A DNA stretch of 64,000 nucleotides from the NCBI RefSeq assembly GCF_050624435.1, contig NC_134536.1:8126758-8190757 (forward strand), read 5' to 3'. Origin of the DNA: Tenrec ecaudatus (Eukaryota > Chordata > Mammalia > Afrosoricida > Tenrecidae). A program made the position numbers and the translations under genes. The notes under the pieces are model-generated. The model made no database searches, was not told the origin of the DNA, and saw only the letters and a program-made list of their open reading frames with translations. Positions 21,701 to 30,560 of this stretch are shown here, one piece after another. Position 1 is the first letter of the stretch. Each line of letters begins with the position of its first letter.

Positions 21701-22871
21701 CATTTGGAGCGAGAGATATCCCGGTTGGGCCATACAGAATCGTCAATTTACAATGAGCCTGCGAGAGTTGGTCACACAGTTAATGAACTCACCCCTCGTG
21801 TTGGCTGTAACGGCTTCTCTCTGGCGAGGCACGTTAGCCGGTGTGGATGACTGGGCCTTGTATAGCCTGTGGGCCTGACATTCTCCAACTCTGGTATAAA
21901 GGGTAGACCTGGCTGGGGAGGCTGTGATGTAAGCGTAAACTTCAGCCCCACTCCCACCGCTCCCCTTAAGAAAGCCCACTAGAATAAAAATGACAATGTT
22001 GGCACTTTATTCCTGGGGAGAAGAATGGTATCATCTGCCACTTTAAGTAGCGCCGTGCCCACAGCTGGTCTGACCCTGGCTAAGCGCTGTTTTCCTGGCA
22101 GAGAGCAGTCAAGAGTTTGTTTAAGGCGAGTGTTGCATCCACAGATCTGAGTTCGCCATCTAGAGTGTGTACGTTCAGGGTAGAGTTCATCTTGTTTCTT
22201 TGTATTCCTGAGTTTTAAATGAGTCAAAAGGGAGATCAGATGATAAGATACTACCTTCCAGCCTAAGGGCCACAGTGGACTGTAGAGTGTTCTCTGTCTA
22301 GCCTGTGGCTAGAGTGACGCACCCGAGACTTCATCCACGTGTGGACACTGCAACTGAATTTTGGGCCTTCACTGTCGCCCGTAACCTGCAAACTAGGTGT
22401 TCGCAATTTAAACTCTGGTACCGTTTCCTCCTTCAGACTGGATTTTAATATTTATGATCTTTGGATCACAGGCTGGTGTGCTCCTTCCATGTGGACTTAA
22501 TGGTGGATGCCTTGCAGAGTAGAGTTGTCAGTAGGATTAAAAAGCCTCAAACTCAATGCCATTGAGTAGCTTTTGGTTCAAAGCTGTTACTTCTGCAGAG
22601 CACCTGGTGGTTTTAAACTGCTGACATTGCATTTAGGATTCTAGGATAAATAGAATTTAAATCAAGATGCAGCCTTTTAGGTTGAAATTCAGTGTTTGCT
22701 TTCTTTCCCCCTTCTTTCCCTGTAGGTCTTATTCCACTGCTGGGAATTGATGTGTGGGAGCATGCGTACTACCTGCAGTATAAAAACGTCAGACCTGATT
22801 ATCTAAAAGCAATTTGGAATGTAATCAACTGGGAGAATGTAACTGAAAGATACATGGCTTGCAAAAAATAA
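12724..22871 (+). CDS. SOD2: SOD2, mitochondrial Mn superoxide dismutase (5 exons, 222 aa)
   Basis: Converts superoxide to hydrogen peroxide and oxygen in the mitochondrial matrix as a Mn-dependent homotetramer. Coding join: 12724-12746, 13244-13446, 18213-18329, 20421-20600, 22726-22871, totalling 669 nt including TAA. Residues 1-24 ([20 protein letters not shown]...) form an Arg-containing, acid-free transit peptide, and the mature enzyme starts [18 protein letters not shown]. Mn ligands are present: His50, His98, Asp183 and His187 (mature 26, 74, 159, 163), the last two in IDVWEHAYY. Tyr58 (mature 34) and Gln167 (mature 143) of the active-site gateway are also retained. Length and exon phases match the known mammalian gene. 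It is intact, with no frameshift. Differences from the human protein as I recall it include Gln116 for Glu and Trp156 for Arg. Confidence 0.98.
13006..13034 (+). promoter_or_regulatory. G-quadruplex motif in SOD2 intron 1
   Basis: Five G-runs of 3, 6, 5, 5 and 6 separated by single bases (C, T, T, T), about 280 bp after the start codon on the coding strand. A C-run of about 13 lies near 12,907-12,919 in the same intron. Folding is predicted from the pattern only. Confidence 0.6.
13244..13446 (+). CDS. SOD2: SOD2 exon 2
   Basis: 203 nt, codons 8-76. The acceptor is TTTTTTCCAG|C and the donor AAAGG|GTAGGT. It encodes the end of the transit peptide, the N-terminal helical hairpin with MQLHHSKHH (Mn ligand His50 at 13,368-13,370) and Tyr58. 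Confidence 0.97.
13845..14003 (+). mobile_element. RTE LINE 3' tail in intron 2
   Basis: GGAAGACCTTCAGCGAGATG through CACAGTGGCTGG to GATGGCACCTAACAACAATA, the 3' end shared by all RTE copies here. Confidence 0.85.
14060..14430 (-). mobile_element. AfroSINE, antisense, interrupted by SPIN
   Basis: The left arm has CTGATTCCAACTCATAATGA. The right arm continues GGGTTTCTAAGACTAAGTCT, GTACAAGAGTAGACAGTCTC and the CCACAGTGCCACCAGCC head. The arms join in register across the SPIN element at 14,111-14,305. Confidence 0.85.
14111..14305. mobile_element. SPIN hAT MITE in intron 2
   Basis: Terminal inverted repeats CAGTGGTTCTCAACCT and (A)CGTTGAGAACCACTG bound 195 bp with the internal SPIN order: CGACCCCTTTGGGAGTCGAA, ACAGTAGCAAAATGACAG, GATGAAGTAGCAGTGAAAAT. 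The flanking 8-mers TTAGAGAG and CTGGAGGG agree at 5 of 8 positions, with only transitions differing, as expected of an aged TSD. Confidence 0.9.
16085..16106 (+). promoter_or_regulatory. Candidate intronic enhancer module (kappaB-like + C/EBP)
   Basis: GGGAGTATCCC at 16,085-16,095 is a near-kappaB palindrome (one mismatch to GGGRNNYYCC), followed two bases later by TTGTGTAAG at 16,098-16,106, a full match to TKNNGYAAK (C/EBP). The order and spacing recall the cytokine-responsive element described in intron 2 of human and rodent SOD2. Identity with that element is inferred. Confidence 0.4.
18213..18329 (+). CDS. SOD2: SOD2 exon 3
   Basis: 117 nt, codons 76-115, encoding [15 protein letters not shown], then [12 protein letters not shown] with Mn ligand His98 (18,278-18,280). 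The acceptor is ACATTGCAG|G. The donor is AAAG|GTTGGT, which is unusual at +3 and +4. Confidence 0.97.
18330..20420 (+). other. SOD2: SOD2 intron 3
   Basis: 2,091 bp. It contains a SPIN MITE (19,131-19,352) and, at about 19,870-19,985, a mixed SINE/RTE-like fragment (GTGCTCCTTAGAAGTGACCA followed by a SINE tail CTTGATGGCAGTGAAGA). The remainder is unremarkable. Confidence 0.9.
19131..19352. mobile_element. SPIN hAT MITE in intron 3
   Basis: 222 bp between CAGCGGTTCTCAACCTGTGG and AAGGTTTAGAACCGCTG. The flanking 8-mers AAATAGAC and TAATAGTC agree at 6 of 8. Compared with the intron-2 copy it keeps an extra internal block (CATCCTGCATATCATATTTA). Confidence 0.9.
20421..20600 (+). CDS. SOD2: SOD2 exon 4
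   Basis: 180 nt, codons 115-175, from [17 protein letters not shown] through [16 protein letters not shown] to [14 protein letters not shown]. It contains the substrate-funnel tryptophans in GWGWLG and the gateway Gln167. The acceptor is TCTTTAACAG|G and the donor ACAG|GTGAGA. Confidence 0.97.
20772..20884 (-). mobile_element. Very short L1 3' end in intron 4
   Basis: 113 bp of L1 3' terminus in antisense (poly-T, then GGTTATACAACTCTTACCAC) between GTGTGTAATT at 20,762-20,771 and the same 10-mer at 20,885-20,894, a perfect short TSD. This is extreme 5' truncation. Confidence 0.85.
21485..21580 (-). mobile_element. AfroSINE fragment, antisense, intron 4
   Basis: CACAAGACTCATTGCTATTGAGTCAGTTCTAACCTTGAGACCC resembles the reversed SINE tail. 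It is diverged and short. Confidence 0.4.
21671..21893. mobile_element. Second hAT MITE family in intron 4
   Basis: 223 bp bounded by imperfect inverted repeats CAGGGGTGGAGAACCT and ATTCTCCAACTCTG. The internal GCCAAGGGCCATTTGG and GGGCCATACAGAATCGTCAA resemble a mammalian hAT MITE of the CAGGGGTGGGGAAC type, possibly OposCharlie-related; that name is tentative. The flanking 8-mers GCTGTAAG and GTATAAAG match at only 4 of 8. Confidence 0.65.
22535..22632 (-). mobile_element. AfroSINE fragment, antisense, intron 4
   Basis: AAAGCCTCAAACTCAATGCC through CACCTGGTGGTTTTAAACTG, the reversed SINE tail and middle. Confidence 0.6.
22726..22871 (+). CDS. SOD2: SOD2 exon 5 (coding part)
   Basis: Codons 175-222 plus TAA at 22,869-22,871. 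The acceptor has a long pyrimidine tract, CCCTGTAG|G. It encodes [15 protein letters not shown] with Mn ligands Asp183 and His187, and ends [14 protein letters not shown]. Confidence 0.97.
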
Positions 22872-23568
22872 GACCTTTCTCTGATACTGAGCCGATTAAG
22901 CTCTATGTGGCAATTTTGTACTATAGAGAACTGCACTTACGTTAAAGCTGCTGCTTTATTGTAGCATTTCGTAAATGTTGCATAGCCAAGTATTTGATAA
23001 GTAGAATTTAATGCTATGAACATTTTATTTTTTTTTTGAAATTTTGTTTTGGGAAATTGTGAAAGCATGGGATGCTTTGTTTGATGTCATCTTTCGATTG
23101 CACACACTTCAGAGAGCTACAGTGGCCCGGGCAGGACAAGTGTCAGCATGAAAGGCGTCCTGTCCCCTCTCCCTGGATAGAGTGGACCAGGGGGGGATCT
23201 TGTTCTGCTGAAGCTACACCCGAGCAGTCAGGCCCACCCAAGGGGAATCACTCAGTTTTCTGTGAATAGTTGCCTTTTCTGTAAACAGTCATCTGTCTGC
23301 TGTGACTTCCGGTGGCTCTCACCCCGTGGTCTTTCTGATGGATGGCCACGTGCCGGCACTTAAAGAAGAAATAAGAAACAAGATAGCTGATGGCAGATTG
23401 AGAACTGCCGTAGTCTAAGAAGTGGGTTGTGCTTTTGAGGTTTTCAAATATAAAGCTCTGTCCTCGGCGTCGACATAGTGTATAAACGTGCCCCAGGTGG
23501 ACAAATTCAGGCCTGTTGATAAAATCTGTGAGCGGTGTAAGCACAGATGTTCTGGCCTGGCATTCGCG

Positions 23569-23589
23569 CCCCCCCCCGGCCCCCCCCCC
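23569..23589 (+). repeat. Poly-C run in SOD2 3' UTR
   Basis: Two runs of nine C separated by GG. A possible poly(C)-binding-protein site in RNA; this is inference. Confidence 0.6.
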
Positions 23590-24447
23590 ACCTCAGTGCC
23601 CTCGGGAAGGAGTCTTTTTGAGGACTTGCTGTCGTGTTTCTGTTCCTTGTGGTTGCTTAAAAACCGTAAGATCACGACAGGAACTTGATGTTGTGCTCTT
23701 TTCCGGGAAAGGAGAAACGTACCCATGGGTCACGGGCTCTGCAGACAGAGCTGCAGCCTGTGGGGGTGTAGTAAGGTTTCTTTTGGGTCTGGTCCCTGTC
23801 TTGCACTCCTCCATGCTGCCCACCATCGTCCACGCAAACATGACTTGTGTATGAAGTCAGCCTGCCTATCACAGAAGAATGAAGTCCGGTTCCATCTCAC
23901 TTCTCCTTTGATCACTCAGGCCAGTGTTCAGGTGTGTTGGCCAAACAATTTGGAGGGTTTTTAAGGCGGTGATCCTTCCTCTTCTTTTACCAAAAAAGCC
24001 CTATTCATTTTTATTCAACACTTGTAGAGAAACGGCCTACATTTAGTTGCATCCAAACAGTGAGAGGATCCCGCTTTTAAAACCCGGTGTTTGCGGTTCT
24101 TTTATTGTTTTAAATGGTGTTCATTGATGTTTAGCTCCCCGCCCCCCATTAGACATGAATTTATTTTAATCGGTACCTATTACTGGCTGTATCATTTGTT
24201 TCCATTTGTTACCAAAGAATGCTATTGGAATGTTTTCTTCAAGCTATGTAATAACAGGATGACTTCTCCGTTTTATTTCTGTTTTCAGTCCCCCTTGCCC
24301 CAAAGTAATTTACTATTTCTTCCTCCCATGGAGAAAGGAGCAACGTGGAAGTTTCAATATTGAAGTTTAAAAAATATATTTTAAGTTTAAGATACTTTTT
24401 CATTAGAATTCAGTTAGAAAAGTATTTAGGTGTCCAGCATTGTCAGC

Positions 24448-24491
24448 TGTGTGTATGTGTGTGTGTGTGCGTGCGCGCGCGTGTGCGTGTC
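24448..24491 (+). repeat. (TG)n/(CG)n alternating tract in SOD2 3' UTR
   Basis: About 44 bases of near-perfect alternating pyrimidine/purine: TG repeats, then GTGCGCGCGCGTGTGCGTGT. Candidate Z-DNA-forming and length-polymorphic sequence. Confidence 0.85.
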
Positions 24492-25543
24492 TGTTTTGAA
24501 CAAACGGGAGGCTATGATTGCCGTCCTCGATATACCACAGCTACATGACTTTCATGGAGCTTAAATGAGAGTCATGCAATTACTGCTTGTCTGTATTAAA
24601 CAGACCATCTAGACAACTCGGGCCCTTTAGAAAATGGGCCTTTGAATACAAGTAGTAATCTGCTAGACTGGCTTGCATGGAACTAACATGCTGAGTCTTC
24701 TGACTTCCATAAAGCTCTCTGGGTCCGACGAAGCTTAAGCTTACAATAATATTCAATATTGAAATTTCTCAAGTGCACTCTATGCCTGCTTTGACTTGAT
24801 GGTGAGAACAGTGGAAAGAAAGGGAAGGGGTGTGGCTTCAGCAGGGCATTGTCCCTTCCCACCAGTCATACCCAGATGATCCCAACAAGCTACGATCACT
24901 TACTAATTGTCCAGTGGAAAAATGAGATTGGAAAGATTCTGTCTATACCTGGTGTTCATAAAAGAAAAAGTATGAAATGGCAATTTCTTCCAGAAGAACA
25001 AAGAATGCTGCCGGGGGATTTTTGTGACCAGCGCAGCACACCCACTTCCTATGGGCCAGAGAGCCTTACTGTGAGGCGTGCTGGGAGGAAGAGGGCTCCC
25101 AGCACATCCCCCTGTGAGAGAGCCATGTGGCCGGAACTACTGTGCAGTCATGACGCGCTCATGGTGAAAAAGTACCCACTTCATTGCACACTCATGATCT
25201 TAAAGATGAGGTTTGGATTTCTATTGTGCACCTTTTAAAAACTAAGGAGCCATAAAATGTAGATAGAGGTATATTGTGAGTCATCAAACACTCGACATAA
25301 GTAGCTTTATTTTCCGATTTAATTTCAGGGAACTTGGTGACTATGAGGAATTAGTGAATATTGATAGATAACTTTTCCCCATCGTACCTTAAAGATATCC
25401 CAGCAAACTAATGTTCTGGTTTCTAAGGTGTGCTTCACACCAAAGGCACACCCCCCTTAACTAAGGTTCTGAGTCATTTCCAGTTACTTGTTCAGGGAAG
25501 GAACATTTATTTTCCTACTGAAGTGTGAAGTGTATTGACTGCT

Positions 25544-25549
25544 AATAAA
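25544..25549 (+). terminator. SOD2: SOD2 polyadenylation signal
   Basis: AATAAA, followed about 25-60 bp later by the GU-rich GGTCTGTG and GCGTGTGTATGTC. Cleavage is expected near 25,565-25,570. Confidence 0.75.
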
Positions 25550-25824
25550 AGAATCTATCAGTCCTCAAAAGTGGTCTGTGTTATTTATGCGTGTGTATGT
25601 CAGATCATAATCTTGTAACGATCATTTTAACGTTTGCCTGGGGGAAAGGAATAATAGTGATGTGATGTTACTCTTAAAGTTCAGAAGGAATAGGAACTCC
25701 TTCCAAGCATGTCTGACAGACATCTCAACTATCAAAGTGTGGCATTTGATAGACTAAGTTGAAACGAGAGGAATACTGACTGTACTAGGGACCGCTGGAA
25801 GAATAAATGACCGGTGGGAGAAGT

Positions 25825-26080
25825 AGAAAGAACCACGGTGCTCCTTAGAAGTGAGTGTGGCGAGGCCTCTCACCTCCTGTGGCCACGTTAGCAGCAGAGA
25901 CTGGACCTGGAGAATGAAGTCCTGCTTGGCAAAGTAGCTGGTCAGCCCCAGCAAGAAAGATCAGCCATGGGCACGTTGGCTGCAACAGTGAGTTCAAATG
26001 GGATGTAGTGAGGACGGTGCAGGACTGGGCGGGGTTTTGCTCTGTTGTACGTAAGGTTGATGCCCAACAGCAAATTAGTA
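25825..26080 (+). mobile_element. RTE LINE 3' end
   Basis: GTGCTCCTTAGAAGTGAGTG, GAGAATGAAGTCCTGCTTGG, GGCTGCAACAGTGAGTTCAA and TTTTGCTCTGTTGTACGTAA follow the RTE C-terminal and tail order. Confidence 0.8.
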
Positions 26081-26899
26081 TTATACATCTTAGAACGTTA
26101 ACCACACTTTAAACAGTTTTTTTTAATGGTTCTGGGCTGCTGGCATTTTATTCACACAGACCCAGAAAGAGCTTAATTAAAAGAGCTCTCCTTGAATTAC
26201 TGAGGTTGGCATGACTTGTGCTGGGTAAAGTCATGCCTCTCCTATTAATTCCATGAGCACTTGGAAGAGTGCGCCTGCCCTGAGAATGCTTCCAGAACAT
26301 GTATAAAACAACTGCATCTTGTATAAAGGGGATGAACGAGAATCTAGTGAGGTCCTGCCGCAGACTAGCGATGTGTGCCATTGCACCCAGTACCTCACTG
26401 GGCGTGTAACACCGTGACAGCTCTGCTGTCGGCAGCCCCCAAACTTCCTGAAGGGCTAGGTCAGGCTCTCGCTTCTAAGTGTCTTGGGTACCTTATATTC
26501 TGGGCCGTCTTCATACATCTGAAGATGCCATTGGATGTGTTTGTTCTAATGCTGAAAGGGGAATGCTGTAGAAGTTTTCCTGGTTCCATCAAAAAGTAGC
26601 TGAGGCTCTGAAGGAGATGTAAGAGTCCCCAATAAAAGTAATGAAACAGAAACAAAAATATATAAATTGTAGAATTACAATTTATATAGACCGCAATTCT
26701 ACATGTAAAACAAGTTTATATGTAAAACTATGATCTCTATAAACATTCACCTAAGTCATAATAAAACCTTTCAAACAAACGTGATGGATGCTTCAAGCCT
26801 CAGTCTTAGCCACTGTGCACCCACCGTGCTGCCAGAGCTCTTGCTATTGTGACAAGGTGCTAGGTTTGGTTCCCCGACCTACTGCTTGCCTCTGCAGAC
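26081..26899. other. No gene seen
   Basis: Apparently unique DNA downstream of SOD2. An AATAAA lies near 26,633 but no transcript evidence accompanies it. Confidence 0.45.
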
Positions 26900-27097
26900 C
26901 AGTGGTTCTCAACCTGTGGGTCGTGACCCCTTTGGGGGTGGAGGGGTCGAACGACCCTTTCCTGAAAGTCGCCCGATTCCTAACAGCAAAGACAGTGATG
27001 AAGTAGCAACGGAAATAATTTTATGGTTTTGGGTGGGGGTCACCATAACGTGAACTGTATTAAAGGGTCGCGGCATTAGGAAGGTTGAGGACCACAG
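26900..27097. mobile_element. SPIN hAT MITE downstream of SOD2
   Basis: CAGTGGTTCTCAACCTGTGG to AAGGTTGAGGACCACAG, with flanking 8-mers CTGCAGAC and GTGTAGAC (6 of 8). The internal blocks are the same as in the intronic copies. Confidence 0.9.
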
Positions 27098-27269
27098 GTG
27101 TAGACTACACTAGAGCAACGAGTGGGTGGCCTGGGTCTGTGTTAACACTGGTTAACGTCTGTTTTGAGCCCTGCTTTTTGTGTAAAAAGGATTTGGCTGA
27201 GGGGCTAAGGTGCCAGCTCTGTTCTGTGTATTTATCTGAGTATTGACTAAGGTCATAGTGGGTAAAAAT

Positions 27270-27455
27270 CCAGACAAAACTCACTGCCATCGCGTTGATG
27301 CTGACTCAGCGACCCGATAGGGCAGGGTAGATAGACCCGCCCCTGTGAGATTCTGAGATTAAGTTTATGGGAGTAGCAAGGCCACTCTTTCTCCTGTGGA
27401 GCAGCTGGTGGTTTTGAACTGCTGAACTTGCGGATTGCCTTCAAAACCACCCGCG
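27270..27455 (-). mobile_element. AfroSINE, antisense
   Basis: AAAACTCACTGCCATCGCGT, then CCCTGTGAGATTCTGAGATT, then CAGCTGGTGGTTTTGAACTG. Confidence 0.8.
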
Positions 27456-27499
27456 CTCCTTTAGTGGCTAAGTGGACACTGATAGTATGACATGAATAT

Positions 27500-27600
27500 G
27501 TCGTCTACAAAAGGCATGCTGTTGTCAGCGCCATCAGTCAACTCGGAGGCATAGTGACCCTATGCGCAATGGAAGGAAGGAAGCACTGCCCACCCCGCCA
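27500..27600 (-). mobile_element. RTE LINE tail, antisense
   Basis: TGCTGTTGTCAGCGCCATCA...CATAGTGACCCTATGCGCAA is the reversed RTE 3' end. Confidence 0.6.
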
Positions 27601-27639
27601 TCCTCCCACTTGTATTTGAGCCCATTGGTGCAGCCACCG

Positions 27640-28190
27640 TGTCCATCTCTCTCATCAAGAGACTTCTGTTAGATTTCTCTGGGGTCAATCTCTCTGTCAA
27701 GAGACTTCTGGTAGATTTCTCGGGAGTCAATCCTTCTCTCAAGGAACTTTTGTTAGATTTCTCGGGTTGGAAATAACCTCGATTCTTGGCTTCGCAGGAG
27801 AGAGAATTCACACCTAAGCCTGGTTTGTGATCTAAGTGAGTCTATTAAGGACAAGAAGTTTCAGGCGGTACTGTAAACTGAACATAGGCACCCTCAGGGC
27901 ACTGCACACCCACGGGCGGGCCGGCGGCTTGGGAGAGGGAGAGGGAGAGGGAGAGAAAGAGAGACGGGGAGAGAGAAAAGCAACTGGAAAAAAGGGCGCT
28001 GGTCTCCAGGTTCTGGCTTTTTAGGGCTTGGTCGACGGTACTGGTTGACCCCGTTGGCTAAATTAAGCCCACCTGGCCCACCCAGGTGTACTGGCTCAGG
28101 GTCCTGAATTGACGCATGCCCTTTAGCCTGCTTTGGCTTCCAACCCCCAGTAGGGGGCCCCTCGGCATGGAGAGGAACAGCCCCCTGTCC
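27640..28190 (-). mobile_element. ERV LTR-like repeat, copy B
   Basis: Homologous to 1205-1770 through GAATTCACACCTAAGCCTGG (near 27,805), AAGTGAGTCTATTAAG, GGTCGACGGTACTGGTTGAC (near 28,030) and CACCCAGGTGTACTGG. It carries a 42-bp tandem triplication at about 27,655-27,770 and a (GAGAGG)n patch at about 27,933-27,985. Non-coding. Confidence 0.5.
27655..27770. repeat. 42-bp tandem repeat, three copies
   Basis: ACTTCTGTTAGATTTCTC-type units start at 27,662, 27,704 and 27,746, exactly 42 bp apart, each with GTCAATC after it. Confidence 0.85.
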
Positions 28191-28199
28191 GGCTACGGC

Positions 28200-28495
28200 C
28201 CACTTCCTCTCTTGCTGCTCCTCTTTACCAAGCGTGATGTCCCTTCTCAGGGGACTGTCCTCTCCCCTGAACAAGTCCACAGGGCGTGAAACAAAGTGTT
28301 GTGTCCTTGCTTCTAAGCATTCTGGCTGTACTTTCCAGCCACATGTGCACGTTCTTTCTGCCGTCTGTGGTACTTTGAATATTCTTTGCCGGCACCGTAA
28401 TTCAGATGCGTCTGATTTTTCACATTCCTACTTCTACATGCATAGGAGGCCGTTGAACAAGTCCGGGGCTTGGAGCAGGCGCACCTGAGCACAGA
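28200..28495 (-). mobile_element. RTE LINE fragment, antisense
   Basis: TTACCAAGCGTGATGTCCCT, TTGCTTCTAAGCATTCTGGC and TGAATATTCTTTGCCGGCAC are reversed RTE C-terminal sequence. Confidence 0.75.
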
Positions 28496-29460
28496 CTGCT
28501 TGCTATGGCCTCAGCACCCAGGTAGAAAATAGGTGAAATCAATCATTCAATTTTATTCTAGTTGCAGAACAGTAAAGGGCCCCTTTCTTGTAACACTTGA
28601 CGTGCTGGAAAGAGGTGGGTGATTCTCATCTCCCAATCCAATCCCCAGGCTTGCCTCAGCACGCCAGCTTTGCTCTCTCTGGGATCAGCCAATCTAGGCC
28701 AATCTCCACCAAAGCCCCTTTCTCTCCCTGCGCTGTAGGAGCCCAGGACTGTTCTCTCCCCCACCCCCACTGCATGATTTAAAGATGTTAGCTCCACGAC
28801 CAGCAGGTGGCAGTATTACCACGCTTTCCTTTCTTCCATGCTGGAAACAGGAAGTAAGTAAAAAGGAAAAAGAGGGGAAAAAAGAATTGGTTGAGGGAGC
28901 TGGGACCGAATTAAAGAGGAACCGCCCAAGATGCACATTCCCCCAACCTTTCAAAGATATTTTTGGAGGATAGATCATCTTTTACCCCCTCACCCCTCAC
29001 CCCTTTTCAGGTTTGAATTATCTTTTTCAAGTTTACACAAACAAAGCCAGTAGTGTGCAATAACTGAATGTTTTCCCGAATCACTTGAGAGAAAGTGATC
29101 AGTGCTGTCTCCCATCCCCAGAGAATGCTTAATACTTTAATACGTATTCCCGACACACCAGGCTGTGCTCCCCACAGCCACGATGCAGTCAGCAAAACCA
29201 GGAAGGTGACATCTTATTTTAAAATTTTGTATTTTTAGGAAGTTGACATTGGCCCTTGACTAGCCTGTGCCCCTCAGAACCGCCCCCGCCCCCACATGCG
29301 TCCTGTACAGCAGAACAGTCCGACTTAGAGGCATCTGCTGGAGTCTGCTATCGTGTCTTCTTAATCCCACTGGAAACCTTCCCAGTCTTTCCTTGGCTTT
29401 TATGACCTTCACGTTTTTTGAGACTAAAGGCCAGTGTTTGTTTTTAAAGATTCCATAATT
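28496..29460. other. Apparently unique DNA, no gene
   Basis: No recognised repeat. It includes a CTCF-type motif at 28,797-28,815. Open frames are short and lack domains. Confidence 0.45.
28797..28815 (+). promoter_or_regulatory. Candidate CTCF site
   Basis: CGACCAGCAGGTGGCAGTA matches the 19-bp CTCF consensus YDRCCASYAGRKGGCRSYV at every position. It lies about 3.2 kb beyond the SOD2 polyadenylation site in non-repeat DNA. Occupancy is inferred. Confidence 0.5.
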
Positions 29461-29469
29461 TTATTTTCT

Positions 29470-30180
29470 AGGCCTACATCTGAATGTCAGCCATGGAACA
29501 TGTGGATTACCACAGGCCATTGTCTGACTTGATTGGTTTGGACAGGCCACCAGGAGGGAGCAGTCATCAGAGGGGTGTGAGGGAGAGGCGCTGCAGGGAC
29601 ATGGACTGGCCCAGAGCCAGAACAATGAATGGACCAATGCCGGGACCATGAGGATGACCTTGGACTGGACCGGATTTCTGTCTCTTGTAATGAGGGCTCC
29701 ATGACTCAGAGTTGACACAAGGACTCAAGTTACCCGTCTCCCTGTTTTCTACATGCTCCTCCACTTGGGACGGTCTGTTTTCTTGCATGAGATTCAAGTT
29801 ATGCATCTTTGGCAAGAACATCGAAGAGGTGATACCTGTTCTTCACATGGCCTCATCTTGGGGATCATAGGATTTCAATGTCTCATTGCTGGTGAAGTTC
29901 ACGTTTGCCACTGGATTCCAAGGGTGCTGCCAGCCTTCTCCCTGTACACTTATTAGTTTCTCCTTAGTAATTAGAAAGCATGTCGGGAGGGGTGGCTGTG
30001 AAACCATGTACCTATCAAGTGCCCTATGAAATTCAGAAATTGCTCATTCACCTATTTAGATTGGTGTGGACTCGTGAACTACTAGATTCCTTGGGCTGTC
30101 ATTACTCACTTAAACAGGTTGATTGGCACATCATTCCCATATCATATGATTCCATAGTTCCATCAAGAAGACTTAGGCCA
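29470..30180 (+). mobile_element. Possible ancient L1M-type 3' sequence
   Basis: The order GGCAAGAACATC, CATTGCTGGTGAAGTTCACG, TTAGTTTCTCCTTAGTAATT and AGCATGTCGGGAGGGGTGGC resembles a mammalian-wide L1M/HAL1 3' region from memory. Heavily diverged. Confidence 0.35.
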
Positions 30181-30189
30181 TCATCCCCA

Positions 30190-30560
30190 CGGTCAATTTG
30201 AGAACCTTTTCTTCTTTCTTGTACTCAGTGTTATTAGCTTAATACGCCACATCATTCTGGAGTTGGTGAATGTGGGCCACTTCAAGCTGTCTCCCTTGTC
30301 CTTTTTAAAAAACTTTTTATTGTGAATTAGGTGCAGCCTTACAGAGCAGATGAACAGTTTCAGATTCAACAATCCATACACGCTTTGTTTCCCTCCCCAA
30401 TCGCAGTCCCCTCAAGGCGACATCACAGTCCACTTCCTCCCGTGTTTCCTCTCTCCCCTTCTTTCCTCACCCTCTAAACTTGGCTCTGGGCTAAATGCTG
30501 CCCTTGGGATTTTTAAAGGGAACTTTCATTCATTAGAAACTGGAAAAGGACAAGACAAAG
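30190..30560 (-). mobile_element. Old L1-like 3' end, antisense
   Basis: AAAAACTTTTTATTGTGAATTAGG followed by a T/C-rich 3'-UTR-like stretch. Older than the GAGCCCCTAATAAA family. Confidence 0.5.

Larger units (their letters stand above)
22872..25570 (+). other. SOD2: SOD2 3' UTR
   Basis: About 2.7 kb from the stop codon to the predicted cleavage site, in which I recognised no transposon. The first 200 bases include GCTGCTTTATTGTAGCATTT, which I recall from the human SOD2 3' UTR. It contains a C-rich run (23,569-23,589) and a TG/CG repeat (24,448-24,491). Mammalian SOD2 is known to make short and long mRNAs; no canonical early AATAAA was seen, only ATTAAA near 24,593. Confidence 0.8.

Noticed and set aside
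25830..26105. Additional SOD2 exon or read-through coding segment
   Set aside because: The sequence is an RTE 3' end lying beyond the polyadenylation signal.
27655..27770. CRISPR-like array
   Set aside because: Tandem units are contiguous with no unique spacers, and the DNA is mammalian.
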